From contig CP053173.1 of assembly GCA_014607495.2 (NCBI GenBank), positions 682,001-746,000 of the forward strand: a DNA stretch of 64,000 bases, given 5' to 3'. The notes under the pieces are model-generated. The model searched no databases, was not told the origin of the DNA, and saw nothing but the letters and a program-made list of their open reading frames with translations. Source of the DNA: Carposina sasakii. Lineage: Eukaryota; Arthropoda; Insecta; Lepidoptera; Carposinidae. This document shows positions 10,781-20,105 of this stretch, piece after piece (within the stretch, counting starts at the first letter, position 1; every line of letters begins with the position of its first letter). Position numbers and translations under genes: made by a program.

Positions 10781-10938
10781 GTGTTTTGTAGGCGATGGGC
10801 TGAGCATCTGTCACTACTAACCAAACTTGTACATCTCAACTATACCCTCAAAATTGGTCAGAAGTGGCACCATGTGGTCTTATCGGCCCTTGGTGCTCTG
10901 CCTACCCCGTAAGGGATTATATGTATGTATGTATGTAT
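10781..10938 (+). repeat. Family B repeat, right member of an inverted pair
   Basis: Mirror copy of 10013-10181 with a (TATG)n tail at its right end, so the two microsatellite tails point outward. Confidence 0.7.
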
Positions 10939-11086
10939 TATTCTCACTAGTGTCATGGAGTCCATTCTTAATAGCATCAACTCGAATTCGAGTTCAAGTC
11001 GTATCTACTAACCTAACCCGGTCTGTGCTCATAGGTATATTATGTAGACTAAGTGACAACTACAATTCTGGTAGATTTTTTTGTCG

Positions 11087-11205
11087 TTTGAGGCGACAAG
11101 CTAAGCAACTTGTTACTGATATAATTTACATCTGCCCCCGGTATGCTGGAACGTGGATGTGGAATATCCTATATGATAATGCTGTTCTTGTTACTTCTAG
11201 CTAGC
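11087..11205 (+). repeat. Family A repeat, diverged
   Basis: Landmarks GGCGACAAGCTAAGCAACTT and a degraded GATAATGC-GTTCT are still readable. Confidence 0.5.
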
Positions 11206-11444
11206 TCTGAAAATCCAAGGGTGTGTTCTTTGTATTGCGTAGGTATAAAATAATGAAGGATTTCTGAAAATTCCTAATTTCTACGTCCTCTAATTTTAAA
11301 AATATATCCTATTCATATGTCGTGTGCACCCTTCTTGCTTGCAGGCGAAGGTTATAAATACACACAACTCTTAGTCTAAAGTCAGTTAAGTGAATCAAAC
11401 CGGAGGCTTTTGAGTGAAATTCAGTTCCATCCTACTACTACATA

Positions 11445-11560
11445 TACACACGGTTGTGTATCCGAAATGGGTTAGCCAGAACTGCAAGATCACAAGAGAG
11501 ATCTCACAGCCACGTTTAGCGTAGCGGGGCCAGATGTTTATGATCAGGTAACAAGTTGAT
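11445..11560 (-). repeat. Family A repeat, 3' half
   Basis: Minus-strand copy of the half with AGCCAGAACTGCAAGATCA and CACAGCCACGTTTAGC. Confidence 0.7.
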
Positions 11561-12379
11561 ATAGAATCTTCACGGTGGTCCTGCAGATCTGGTCACCTCA
11601 TTTTAGGAGGACAGTCGTGTGAATCATACATCAATGTTAGCAAACGCGCTAAAAATATAAAACCTAAAACAACAATCAACTAAATTAAGACGCTATTTTT
11701 ATTCAATAAACACCTGAGCCAAGACTCGAACCTGCGACCTAAATGTTGCCAGCAGGTAACCATGTTGGACACATCTGTCAAAATTGTTTATATTCATCCA
11801 CATGGCCTATAAACGCAACTATATGAAAAACTACTAGGGCTGGCACAATCATTAGAGCCGTATAATTAAACCAATATTTATCTAACTAAACTTTGTGGAA
11901 AACTAATATAAAAAAATTGAGACATTTTAAAAAATAGTGATGATTTGAAGCACACGTCCCAGTGTCATAAGTATCAGTCATCAGAAACTACACCAGAAGA
12001 AAATCAAGGAGAAAAACTAAATTTTTACTTATCTATTATAAATATTCAAAAGACAAGTTTACTCACTGAATTACAGTTACAGAGAAAGTTTATAAACTGA
12101 ATTCAATAAACTTCAAGATAAGAATAAAAAACGGTTTTTACAGACAAAAGCAAAAGTTTTAGATTCCCGAGAGGTTTAAAAAAAATTCATTATCTGGTGC
12201 ATAGATATTTCTGAAAATATTTTTGTACACCTAACTACTTGCAATATCTTTTACACATTCATTAGTTTGCAACTTATAAAACTTTGTAATAGACGTATCT
12301 ACGAGTACATAAATAGTGATATTAGTCCTTCAAAAATACATATTTTTAAACATGAAAATTTAAGTATTTGAGTAACTGC
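11561..12379. other. No gene seen; possible SINE relic at 11700-11790
   Basis: On the minus strand a box B-like GGTTCGAGTC lies after a box A-like motif, suggesting a degraded tRNA-derived repeat. Otherwise AT-rich spacer. Confidence 0.4.
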
Positions 12380-12492
12380 CAGATGGACCGATGACTTGAA
12401 GAACGGGAGAATTAGCCTTATGGCCTACTCTGGGGGAGGCCTACGTCTAGCAGTAGACTGCAAATACTGCAATAAGCTGATGATGATGACAC
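12380..12492 (+). mobile_element. RTE-like LINE 3' end
   Basis: Opens with codons for RWTDDLK, the conserved C-terminal motif of these elements, runs through GGGGGAGGCCTACGTCTAGC and ends in GATGATGATGA. Confidence 0.65.
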
Positions 12493-12756
12493 ATAGTAAC
12501 TAACGCTAAACTAACTAGCCTTACACAAAATTTAATATATTTACAAGGATACCTTATTTATGGACATTTTCTAGAGAAGCATATTTTCACCTTCAAGTCT
12601 TAACTTTCCATCGGGCGAGAAGAAGGTCAAAGATCTACTTTAATAGTAATCAAATTTATTTCAACATTAAATCCAAGGACTCGTAATTTGTGATTGAACC
12701 CACGCCGTCTGACTTGAAAGTACGAGTACCTACCAACGTGAATAGAATAGAACATT
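12493..12756. other. No gene seen
   Basis: Short spacer. Confidence 0.35.
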
Positions 12757-13066
12757 TTTTTTTTTAATGGCAAATGATGGTAGCCTGAAGGGCTTTGCCA
12801 TCTTTACCGAGCTAGGTGGCGTGCGCTTAAGGCGCACAACCGAAAGTTTTTATGACTACGCGACATGTGCATCCCAGTTGCGCTGGGATATTATCGCATT
12901 GGGGAGTTAAACAAATAGTTAAATGACTTTTTATAGGATGACTGGTAGGGATCATGTCCCAGCAGTGTCCTACTATGACTCTACCTACTAGGGGTTCCAA
13001 GTAAGAACCCGCCGCTAAAGAACCCTCGAAAGAACTACGGCGGGGATCTTTATTTATCATAATTTA
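12757..13066 (-). mobile_element. Possible retroposed sequence with A-tail
   Basis: A run of 13 T at 12757-12769 would be a poly(A) tail on the minus strand. Upstream on that strand is a moderately GC-rich unit with a GTGCGC/GCGCAC hairpin and an open 77-codon frame (12827-13060) of no recognised family. Retroposition is inferred from the tail only. Confidence 0.4.
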
Positions 13067-13082
13067 TTTGTGTTAAACTTAA

Positions 13083-13295
13083 TGAGCTGATGCGGGGCTT
13101 TACTAGAGTACATCAGCTGCATCTCCTTCCGTGCATGTCGTAAGAGTCGACCAAGAAACTCGTGCATTCTCTCAGGCGATGAGCTAGCAACTTGTCACTG
13201 GTCATTAGCACCTGTGCCCGCAATGCTAAACGTGGCTGCATATCTCCCTTATAATCTTGCAGTTCAGGCTACCTACTTTTGGAACTCAGCCGTAT
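13083..13295 (+). repeat. Family A repeat, near full length
   Basis: One of the best copies: GCTGATGCGGGGCTTTACTA through GTCGTAAGAGTCGAC, AGCTAGCAACTTGTCACT, and the 3' CAGTTCAGGCTACC. Confidence 0.8.
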
Positions 13296-13309
13296 CAATA
13301 TATTGTATA

Positions 13310-13617
13310 CTAGTGGACGCCTGCGACTTCGTCCGCGTGAACTACAGAAAATACAAATTATCCGGGATAAAAACATTTTCCCGTGATAAAAAGTATATGT
13401 TAAGTGGGACCTGTCACAATATACTCCTGAAAACCGCATCGAAATCGGTTCAGCCGTTTCTGAGATTAGCGTGCACAAACGCACAGACAAACAGACAAAA
13501 ATTCTAAAAATCATTCTTTTGGGTACAATTGGGTGGATAAAGGTGTCCTATAGTATTTTTTCTCATATATCTTCCATGTACAGACAGCGATCCGTTACAT
13601 TTTTATTATATGATAGA
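13310..13617 (-). mobile_element. Non-autonomous Helitron, full length
   Basis: 3' CTAG at 13310-13313 and 5' TCTATCATATAATAAAAATG at 13617, next to an A on the same strand, as expected for Helitron insertion between A and T. It carries the long 5' part absent from many copies. Confidence 0.8.
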
Positions 13618-13624
13618 TATAAAT

Positions 13625-13649
13625 AGATAGATAGATAGAATAGATAGAT
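13625..13649. repeat. (GATA)n microsatellite
   Basis: About six GATA units with one interruption, directly after the Helitron's 5' end. Confidence 0.85.
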
Positions 13650-13879
13650 GTAAATAATAAATTAATCGTAATCTGTTGGCAGCCCTAAAACAATTCCGGC
13701 TTAGTGCGCACGAGTTGCAGTCAATATGCATAACGTCAATTATATTGGTATTTACATATTATACTATATTACACGCTTTATTGCTGGATTATGTAAAATT
13801 ATAATTGGGAGATTATGCCATATAATTAATGATTAAACGAACTTACCTGTAAGTGAAGTTCTATCATAATTATATGAAG

Positions 13880-14032
13880 GCTTCGTCCGAAGAGATTAGC
13901 AAATAGGTAAGTACTTGTAGTAACGCGTAGCGTTCGCCATTCTCACACTATTTTGAGGGTATTTATACATTTTTTTTTTTTTTTGTGGGTAGGTATTTCA
14001 ACTGCTCACGAACCTCGCCAAATCTTGTCATT
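13880..14032. repeat. DIRS inverted terminal repeat, left
   Basis: About 150 bases that are the reverse complement of 18759-18908, differing mainly in T-run length and three bases near the outer edge (TTC against CGA). Outside it lies a 60-base extension (13820-13879) that is represented only in the ICR. Confidence 0.9.
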
Positions 14033-14120
14033 TAGTTTAGAGATTGTAAATATTTCGCGATCCAAGGGAGGGTACACACGTAGGGTAGTAACACTACCTA
14101 TATAGGTAAAAAAGGGGGGG

Positions 14121-14246
14121 TTGCTAATCTCTTCGGACGAAGCCTTCATATAATTATGATAGAACTTCACTTACAGGTAAGTTCGTTTAATCATTAATTA
14201 TATTTGGCTTCGTCCTCGAGATTAGCAAATAGGTAAGTACTTGTAG
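14121..14246. repeat. DIRS internal complementary region
   Basis: 14121-14203 is the exact reverse complement of 13820-13902 (83 of 83). 14204-14246 is the exact reverse complement of 18869-18911 (43 of 43). The join at 14203/14204 therefore mimics the junction of a circle made from the element's two ends, the role given to the ICR in DIRS replication models. Confidence 0.9.
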
Positions 14247-14378
14247 ACCTTTAGAGAATAATCGCGAAATACTTTTTTGGAAAGGCAACTAAGTAAAAAA
14301 CTTTGGTTGACTTTGAAATCAGATTTATTATTTTTAATATATTTCTGCAGTAGAATGATTAATATTCCTTAAATAAAT

Positions 14379-15430
14379 TTAATTTGATGTACTACAATTA
14401 TTAATGATTGCCCTCGCAAAAGAATCATTATTTGAGGGATCTACATTTACTGGACGGTTATAAAATCGAAAGAACGTATTCGAATTGCCGCTCCAAACCA
14501 ATAACGTCGAGCCCGACACCGAGTTGGTGCGCGCGCGAGGCAGCGGCGTGCCGCGTGCTGTGTGCGCCGAACGCCGCCGCCGGCACGCCGCTGGCCTGCA
14601 GCATGCTGCGGATCCAGCGGCTGAGCGTCTGACTACCAACGGCAGCATGAGGGCGCCTCACGCCAATAAATAATCTTTTTACATCACCTCGCAATGGTGC
14701 AGTTTTCTTCAGAAAGCTAAGTAACGTTTTACCAGGGCATATTTCTGGTTTTTGTTCAAAAAACGGAAGTATTAACAAAGGTTGAGAAGAACCAATACGA
14801 GAAGTCTTTATCAATTCAGTGATTTTAATAACAATGCGGGAGTCTGTAACTATTATATTGTCAATGTTTATTTTCGATAACGTCTGCACCCTATGAGCTG
14901 TAACTAACGCTAGGAGGGTGACTAATTTTTTCGAGAGAATTTCTATAGAAACGCTTTCTATACGAGATATTGACTCTAAATAATTTAATACTAGTGAGGT
15001 ATCCCAAGTTGTCTCGTATTTGGGCATGGGTGGACGTAACCGAAATATGCCTTTGAAAAAACGTTTTACATCTTGATCTTGGCCTATATGATCGCCTACA
15101 AGTAATGATAATGCTGAACGACATGTATTAAGAGTTCCATATTTAGCTCCTTCATTATATAATTTTGTAAGGAATGTAATTATATCCGAAATGGAAGCAA
15201 CAAATAGGTCAATTTGATTTTGTAAGCAATATTGAAACCACTTTTTAAGATAAACATCGTATTGCTTAAGCGAAGAATCTGATAAAGATGCAAGCATTAT
15301 ATTTAACGCAGGCAAAGGTGTGTTTCTTTTTATCCACGCTGACCGGATAAGACTGCGACCGCCAGGGTAACCGTGGCGTGCATGTTGCGACTGCTGCAAT
15401 GAGGAGAAATTATTGCATTTTCCTTTGGTC
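14379..15430 (-). pseudogene. DIRS tyrosine recombinase (frame-broken)
   Basis: Would catalyse strand exchange integrating the DIRS circle. The main frame (open from about 15430, no early ATG) gives about 300 residues with a SAM-like N-terminal domain (SLKQYDVYLKKW), the first catalytic Arg in TAHRVQTL (about residue 170) and the HSTRH box (about 280-284). After LDVI (near 14500) the frame is lost. The following frame carries WSGNSNTFFRFYNRPV, which holds the expected nucleophilic Tyr, down to the stop at 14379. A small deletion or indel at about 14497-14505 explains both halves. The frame overlaps the RNase H frame by about 100 bases. The stretch 14500-14640 is far richer in GC than the rest. 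Confidence 0.85.
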
Positions 15431-15980
15431 TAAAATACAGAATATCAGATATCACGAGTTGTTTGTAGATGGGGAACCACGGCTGAGTTGGCCACATTGG
15501 TACTACTAATATACCTTCAGCACCATCCGATATTATTTTACGTAAAACTTTCAAGATAACTGCAAAAGGAGGAAAAGCGTAAAAGAATGATTGATTCCAT
15601 TTAACTGTAAACGCGTTAATAGCATGGGCCCCTGGGTCACGATGCCAAGATATATAGATATCACATTTTTTATTTACCCTGGTTGCGAACAAATCTATTT
15701 GGGGGTAGCCAAATTTAACAACAATCTTTTTAAATGCATCGGATGACAATTCCCATTCAATATCAGGATGAATACGCCTGGACTCTGCATCCGCTTCCGT
15801 ATTATCGATAGATCTGATATATGACGCATAGACGAATAAATCACGACATTCACACCATTGCCACAGGCGTTTAGTCACTTCTGTCAAGTGCGGGTACTGT
15901 ATGCTACCCATGCGATTCACGTAAGAGATAGCGGTTGTGTTATCTATGCGTAATAAGATTTGAGAGTTCTTAGATTTTTT
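15330..15980 (-). pseudogene. DIRS Pol, end of RNase H and downstream domain
   Basis: Continues the RNase H from LLRIDNTTAISYVNRMGS (the conserved RIDN Asp) into the region FGYPQIDLFATRVNKKC with SWHRDPGAHAINAFTVKW, characteristic of the C-terminal part of DIRS Pol. It is separated from the upstream frame by a shift at about 15977-15984, where one extra A in an A-run would restore reading. Stop at 15330, overlapping the recombinase frame. Confidence 0.8.
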
Positions 15981-16642
15981 GCAAAGATTTTTAGTCCAAA
16001 ATATGCCGCTAAAATTTCAAGATAATTGATGTGCATGGCACGCTCGTGCTCGCTCCACAGACCGCTTGCTCTTTTGTCACCACAGACAGCTCCCCATCCC
16101 GTAGTTGAGGCATCTGAGAAAATCTCCACGTCAAAACTGTCTTGTTTTATTTTATTTACAGAACTTAAAATTACTCGATCCCACCATCTTAAATCAGGAA
16201 ATATAGAATTAGGAATATCCATATACCTGTCATAGTTATCGTCGTCTTTTAAATTCAGATATTTCACACGTTCGAAATGCTTAGTGTACAGATAGGCATA
16301 TTCAATGGCTGGACATGCAGAGATAAGTAAACCGACGAAACGCGCAAATTCCCTGATTTTGCATCTCTTTAAAATAAAGTATTTTTGAATTTCCGCTTTT
16401 ATACGTAAAGCTTTTTCAGGTGGAAGACTGACGTGAAGATTTTTTGAGTCAATATTATATCCCAGGAACAAACATTTTTTGGTAGGAACTGGAACACTCT
16501 TTTCTTCATTAATTATAAAACCGAGAGAAGTTAACAAAGTTCTAGTCTGTTGAACATTATCTGAACAAGCTTTAAATGACTTTCCGATTAGAAACCAATC
16601 ATCTAAATATACTGTTGATATTAACTCGGCAGAAAGAAGCAA
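15944..16642 (-). pseudogene. DIRS Pol, RT palm and RNase H
   Basis: Holds the RT catalytic box YLDD (residues 12-15 of this frame), thumb/connection sequence and an RNase H start with IFSDASTTGWGA and INYLEILAAYFGL. Both ends are frame breaks: at the 5' side (about 16630) it should join the frame with the RT fingers, at the 3' side (about 15980) the frame with the rest of RNase H. The product would copy the element RNA. Confidence 0.85.
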
Positions 16643-17393
16643 CTGGTTTCATAATTTTTGTGAATACATATGGCGCGGTGCTAAGGCCGAATGGTAAAAC
16701 AGTAAATTCATAAAGTTCGTGATTCCACTCAAACCGTAAATATTTTGTGTAATCTGGATGTATTTTTATTAAAAAATACGCGTCCTTCAGATCTAGTTTA
16801 GACATAAAATAATCTTGCGAAATAAGCTTTAGAGCTGTTCGAAGATCTTCAATTTTAAAGTGATTTGTGTCTATAAATTTATTTAATTGCTTTAGATTCA
16901 AAATAAATCTCATTTTTCCGTTCGGCTTTGGCACCAAAAAAATGCTGGACAAAAATTGTCCATCACATGCTTTACATTTTGAAATAGCGCCTATAGACAG
17001 TAGTTCTTTAATAGCCTCCTTAAATTGAACTGCTTCCTGTTGGGAGCAAATTTTTGTAGAAGGAGGAAAACTCTGATGTACAGGCCGGATAAAAGGAATT
17101 TTATATCCTTCAATATATGAAAGAATGACTGGATCCTGGGTAATGAGCTCCCATTGATCGTAAAACTGAGCTAATTTGCCTGCATAATTTACCGGTTGTG
17201 TTAACGGCGACTGTGACTGATGCGCTGACTTTGCGATCGCCTGGAGTAGCTCCCGCGCTGTCCCCTCGATGCCGCTGGCATTCTCGGCGTAGTCTCCTTC
17301 GCTTTCGACGTCGCTGCTGCTGCCGGGCGGATAGGGTTGTAGTTCCGCCAGTTTTTTGACGTGGTAGGTAAATTGGTTTTGCTTGTTGATGGT
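16599..17393 (-). pseudogene. DIRS Pol, N-terminal part and RT fingers
   Basis: Open without an ATG from just after a TAA at 17394-17396, overlapping gag by about 190 bases in the -1 frame. An acidic linker (SSSDVESEGDYAENASGIEG) leads into YAGKLAQFYDQWELIT and the RT motifs FLVPKPNGKMRFILNLKQLN, SKLDLKDAYF and LPFGLSTAPYVFTK. Lack of a start codon plus a slippery heptamer in the overlap suggests expression as a Gag-Pol fusion. A frameshift near 16630 cuts it off before the YLDD box. Confidence 0.8.
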
Positions 17394-18156
17394 TTAGGTG
17401 TATATGCAGGTGTCGGTTTTAATTCTGCACCTGATTTAGTGATAGCTTTAGCAGCTTTCAAAGTATCTGGCAGATCTTTCCCAAACAAAAAACCATCAAC
17501 TTTCGCATTTTGAAGAGATTCTTTTATTTCTTTCTTCACGGAATATATTATGTAATTGCGTCTGGTAACTGTGTCGTTGTGTTGACAGTCACTCAACGTA
17601 CGGCCCGTATCTATTAATAGACGCAAAAGATCCGGATTCTTATCTTTGGATGACAAAAGCAGAGTGATTGCCTCACCAAGGCTAGCAATAGCTGAAGCTG
17701 TTAATTTTTGTTTGGATTCTATTACTGTGTCGCGCTTGACTACAGCTTCAGAGAGTGCGGCTTTGACCTCAGGATTCAAGGCCGGCGCTCCAATCAACTT
17801 ACAGTTCTTAGGAATGAGATATTTGCTCATTAACTCTTTTCGGTCTTCCTTTGAAAGACCGGATGTTGCTGAATGTTCGAAACGAACAGCTACATCCTTC
17901 TGGATATCCTTACCAAAATTTTCAGATTTAGTGGGATCTACTCCGAGTATTTCCAGGATATCGGCGTCTAACTCTGGAGTACAGTCAGCAAGATCCGCTT
18001 CGGTAGCAACGGGGGCCGAGCCTGCCGAGGCTGCCTCATTGGGCGGCGGCATAACTATGACTGCATCATTGGGGGCTAAGTTCTGTTCCAGGTCAATAGT
18101 CTGCAGGTGGTCTTGGGCCTGGGCCCCAGGCGATGATCCTTGGGGCTCAGCGCAGT
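17201..18156 (-). CDS. DIRS gag, exon 2
   Basis: About 318 residues of a DIRS ORF1 (Gag-like) protein, presumed to package the element RNA. Conserved-looking core: DILEILGVDPTKSENFGKDI, SKYLIPKNCKLIGAPALNPE, then a helical region. The tail is basic and Ser/Arg-rich (GSYSRRSQSQRISHSRR), suiting nucleic-acid binding; no zinc knuckle is seen. The frame stays open to an ATG at 18175, but its first six residues there are the polypyrimidine tract and AG of a splice acceptor. Splicing at 18156 joins it in phase to exon 1 through a GAC codon. The stop at 17201 lies inside the overlap with pol. Confidence 0.8.
17326..17357 (-). promoter_or_regulatory. Candidate -1 ribosomal frameshift site in DIRS gag-pol
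   Basis: On the minus strand the gag codons TCA AAA AAC contain A AAA AAC (17351-17357), a canonical -1 slippery heptamer in the correct phase. One base later a perfect 6-bp stem (GGCGGA, 17344-17349, with TCCGCC, 17326-17331) closes a 12-base loop. The pol frame opened only about 36 bases upstream. The spacer of one base is shorter than the usual 5-9, so the stimulating structure may differ from this hairpin. Confidence 0.6.
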
Positions 18157-18513
18157 CTAAAATGAAATATCGCATTATTGCCCATTGTAATCACTATGTA
18201 GGTAGGTACACTTATTGCGATTAGAGTAGGTAGATACACTTATTGTGAAGAAGTAGCCCCATAAGCTACCCACAGCACATAGTGTAAGAGAGTGAAGAGG
18301 TAGCCGTTTAAGCTAACCTCAACACTAGATTATGATAAGTACTGATATTGCATTACATGACTATGAGGTACACTCATAAGTCGTGTATGATGGTGAAGAG
18401 GTAGCCCCACAAGCTACCCACAACTCCATATAATCGGTACGAGACAGCCTCTAGAACTGCCCGCAATACCTAGCGCAATATCTCATAATCGATCGCAAAA
18501 ATTGTGTACTAAC
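18157..18513 (-). other. Predicted spliceosomal intron in DIRS gag
   Basis: Donor G|GTTAGT (intron begins at 18513) and acceptor TTTCATTTTAG (ends at 18157) bound 357 bases. Without splicing, exon 1 meets a stop (TAG) inside the donor. With splicing, phase is kept exactly. The intron holds three imperfect units of a repeat built on GTGAAGAGGTAGCC and AAGCTACCC (about 18245, 18292 and 18391). Confidence 0.65.
18245..18425 (-). repeat. Repeated hairpin unit inside the gag intron
   Basis: Three spaced units of about 30 bases carry GTAGC facing GCTAC. The first and third are nearly identical; the middle one is diverged. Confidence 0.55.
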
Positions 18514-18682
18514 CTTCTGTTTGCGACTGTCCAGCATCCTCAGTTGAAGATGACGACGACGAGATTGATAAAATTCGTTGGCGACGCTTCACTTTTTTAT
18601 CACGTTGTACTTCTTTTTCTAATCGGTGTAATTTTCTGCATAATAGGTCGTAATCTTGGTCCGTAAACTTTCTTTTCGGCAT
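18514..18682 (-). CDS. DIRS gag, exon 1
   Basis: 56 codons plus one base, starting at an ATG at 18682 just inside the right-hand ITR. The peptide begins MPKRKFTDQDYDLLCRKLHR and goes on as a basic, probably coiled-coil, stretch ending in a run of Ser (SISSSSSSTEDAG). It ends at a good splice donor. Joined to exon 2 it gives a Gag of about 375 residues. Start chosen as the first ATG after the ITR. Confidence 0.7.
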
Positions 18683-18758
18683 TTTTTTAAAAAACGATGA
18701 AACAACTAACTGTTAGATTGCTATAACTGCGTGCGGAATGGCAAAACACTGAAACGCG

Positions 18759-18908
18759 AATGACAAGATTTGGCGAGGTTCGTGAGCAGTTGAAATACCT
18801 ACCCACAAAAAAAAAAAAATGTATAAATACCCTCAAAATAGTGTGAGAATGGCGAACGCTACGCGTTACTACAAGTACTTACCTATTTGCTAATCTCGAG
18901 GACGAAGC
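18759..18908. repeat. DIRS inverted terminal repeat, right
   Basis: Mate of 13880-14032. In the element's own direction this is the 5' end, so the promoter for gag probably lies within it. An A-run (T-run in the other copy) of about 13 divides it. Confidence 0.9.
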
Positions 18909-19109
18909 CAAATATAATTTACCTATGTAATTACTTGAATGACTTTTTGTTTGTAAATAAAACGCGCATAATTTATATAATTGCTCTCCCACATACATAC
19001 ATACATTTTGCAGGTAAATTTTCAAATTTTTACTTTACATTGCTGACTGATCCCAAATTCAAAATATTGAATTTTCCTAAAATCATCCAAAAACTTACTA
19101 CAAATTGCA

Positions 19110-19290
19110 GTGCAGTATCATTAAGGAGATTCTGCAGCCACAGCATAGCGGGGACACGTGTTAATGATCCTCAGTGACAAGTTGCTAGCTCATCGCCTGA
19201 GAGAATGCCCCTGAGTTCCTTAGTCGACTCTTACGACATGCACGGAAGGAGATGCAGCTGATGTATTCTAGTGAAGCCCCGCATCAGTAC
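19110..19290 (-). repeat. Family A repeat
   Basis: Minus-strand copy with GTGACAAGTTGCTAGCTCAT, CTTAGTCGACTCTTACGACA and the GCCCCGCATCAG end. Confidence 0.75.
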
Positions 19291-19813
19291 TACCACAACA
19301 AGCATTACTTAACCCAGATTAATACACTCCTCTAAAGCTCCGCAAAAAAGGGCACTTATTCTCAAAGTAATCGACACCTAGACACCTACCTATAAATTCT
19401 CTACGTGCACGATATTGGCCGCAACATCTGTTCCCCGCCGGCACAATTTAGCGGGACTTTTTGTTACCCAACTGTCTTTAATCTTGGGATGGGCCGGGAA
19501 AAGGAAGAAGTTTTTCATATACACAGAAATTGTTACGTCAAAATGTTGGTTGTGAAATTAAGTGGTTTTGTTTATTGTTTACGGGTGTTAACTAGAATTG
19601 GTGTAAATTAATTTTACATCGATTGGTTGATTGTTAATTACAGACTAAGGTAATTGACGTACCTACAGCGGTTGCCATTTTATTTGACTATTGAACAATC
19701 TTGTTAAGAAATTAACGTAATAGGTTACTGACTTGCAATGTGAAAGCGAGTTGGTTATTTATTCCGCTATCACGCTTAAATTTGCTATTTCTTACTTCTA
19801 TCTACAGATATGT
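19291..19813. other. No gene seen
   Basis: AT-rich spacer. Confidence 0.4.
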
Positions 19814-20105
19814 ATACCTACATATAATAAAAATGTAACGGGTCGCTGTCTGTACATGGAAGATATATGAGAAAAAATTTTATAGGAGACCTTTATCAAC
19901 GCAATAGTACTCAAAAGAATCATTTTTGTAATTTTGTGCGTTTGTGCACGCTAATCTCAGAAACGGCTGAACCGATTTCGATGCAGTTTTCAGTAATATA
20001 TTGTGACAGGTCCCACTTAACATATAGGCTACTTTTTAGCCCGGTTAATTTCGACATTTTGTTTTTGCTGTAGTCCACGCGGACGGAGTCGCGGGCGTCC
20101 ACTAG
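19814..20105 (+). mobile_element. Non-autonomous Helitron
   Basis: Same family as 62092-62431. Ends GCGTCCACTAG before a T, with the GGACG/CGTCC hairpin just upstream. The 5' end near 19814 is slightly altered. Confidence 0.75.

Larger units (their letters stand above)
13820..18919 (-). mobile_element. DIRS-type retrotransposon, structurally complete
   Basis: A 5.1-kb element read right to left. Order: right-hand ITR, gag exon 1, intron, gag exon 2, RT plus RNase H, tyrosine recombinase, internal complementary region (ICR), left-hand ITR. This is the known plan of DIRS1-like elements, which replicate through RT and integrate with a tyrosine recombinase instead of an integrase, so they make no target duplication. 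The ICR matches the outer 83 bases of one end and 43 bases of the other without a mismatch. Both ends carry ATATAATT, which could be the recombination site. Three frame breaks in pol and the recombinase make this copy unlikely to be autonomous unless they are assembly errors. Confidence 0.9.

Noticed and set aside
12827..13060. 77-codon minus-strand ORF as a gene
   Set aside because: It sits in a unit with a poly(A)-like tail and has no recognised family, so it was described as a possible retroposed sequence.
13214..13514. ORFs on both strands near 13.2-13.5 kb
   Set aside because: They lie in family A and Helitron repeat sequence and recur with those repeats (for example near 19867).
17646..18224. 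192-codon plus-strand ORF
   Set aside because: It is the antisense shadow of DIRS gag.
13820..18919. An LTR retrotransposon or endogenous retrovirus
   Set aside because: Terminal repeats are inverted, no integrase or protease is present, and a tyrosine recombinase plus an ICR identify a DIRS element.
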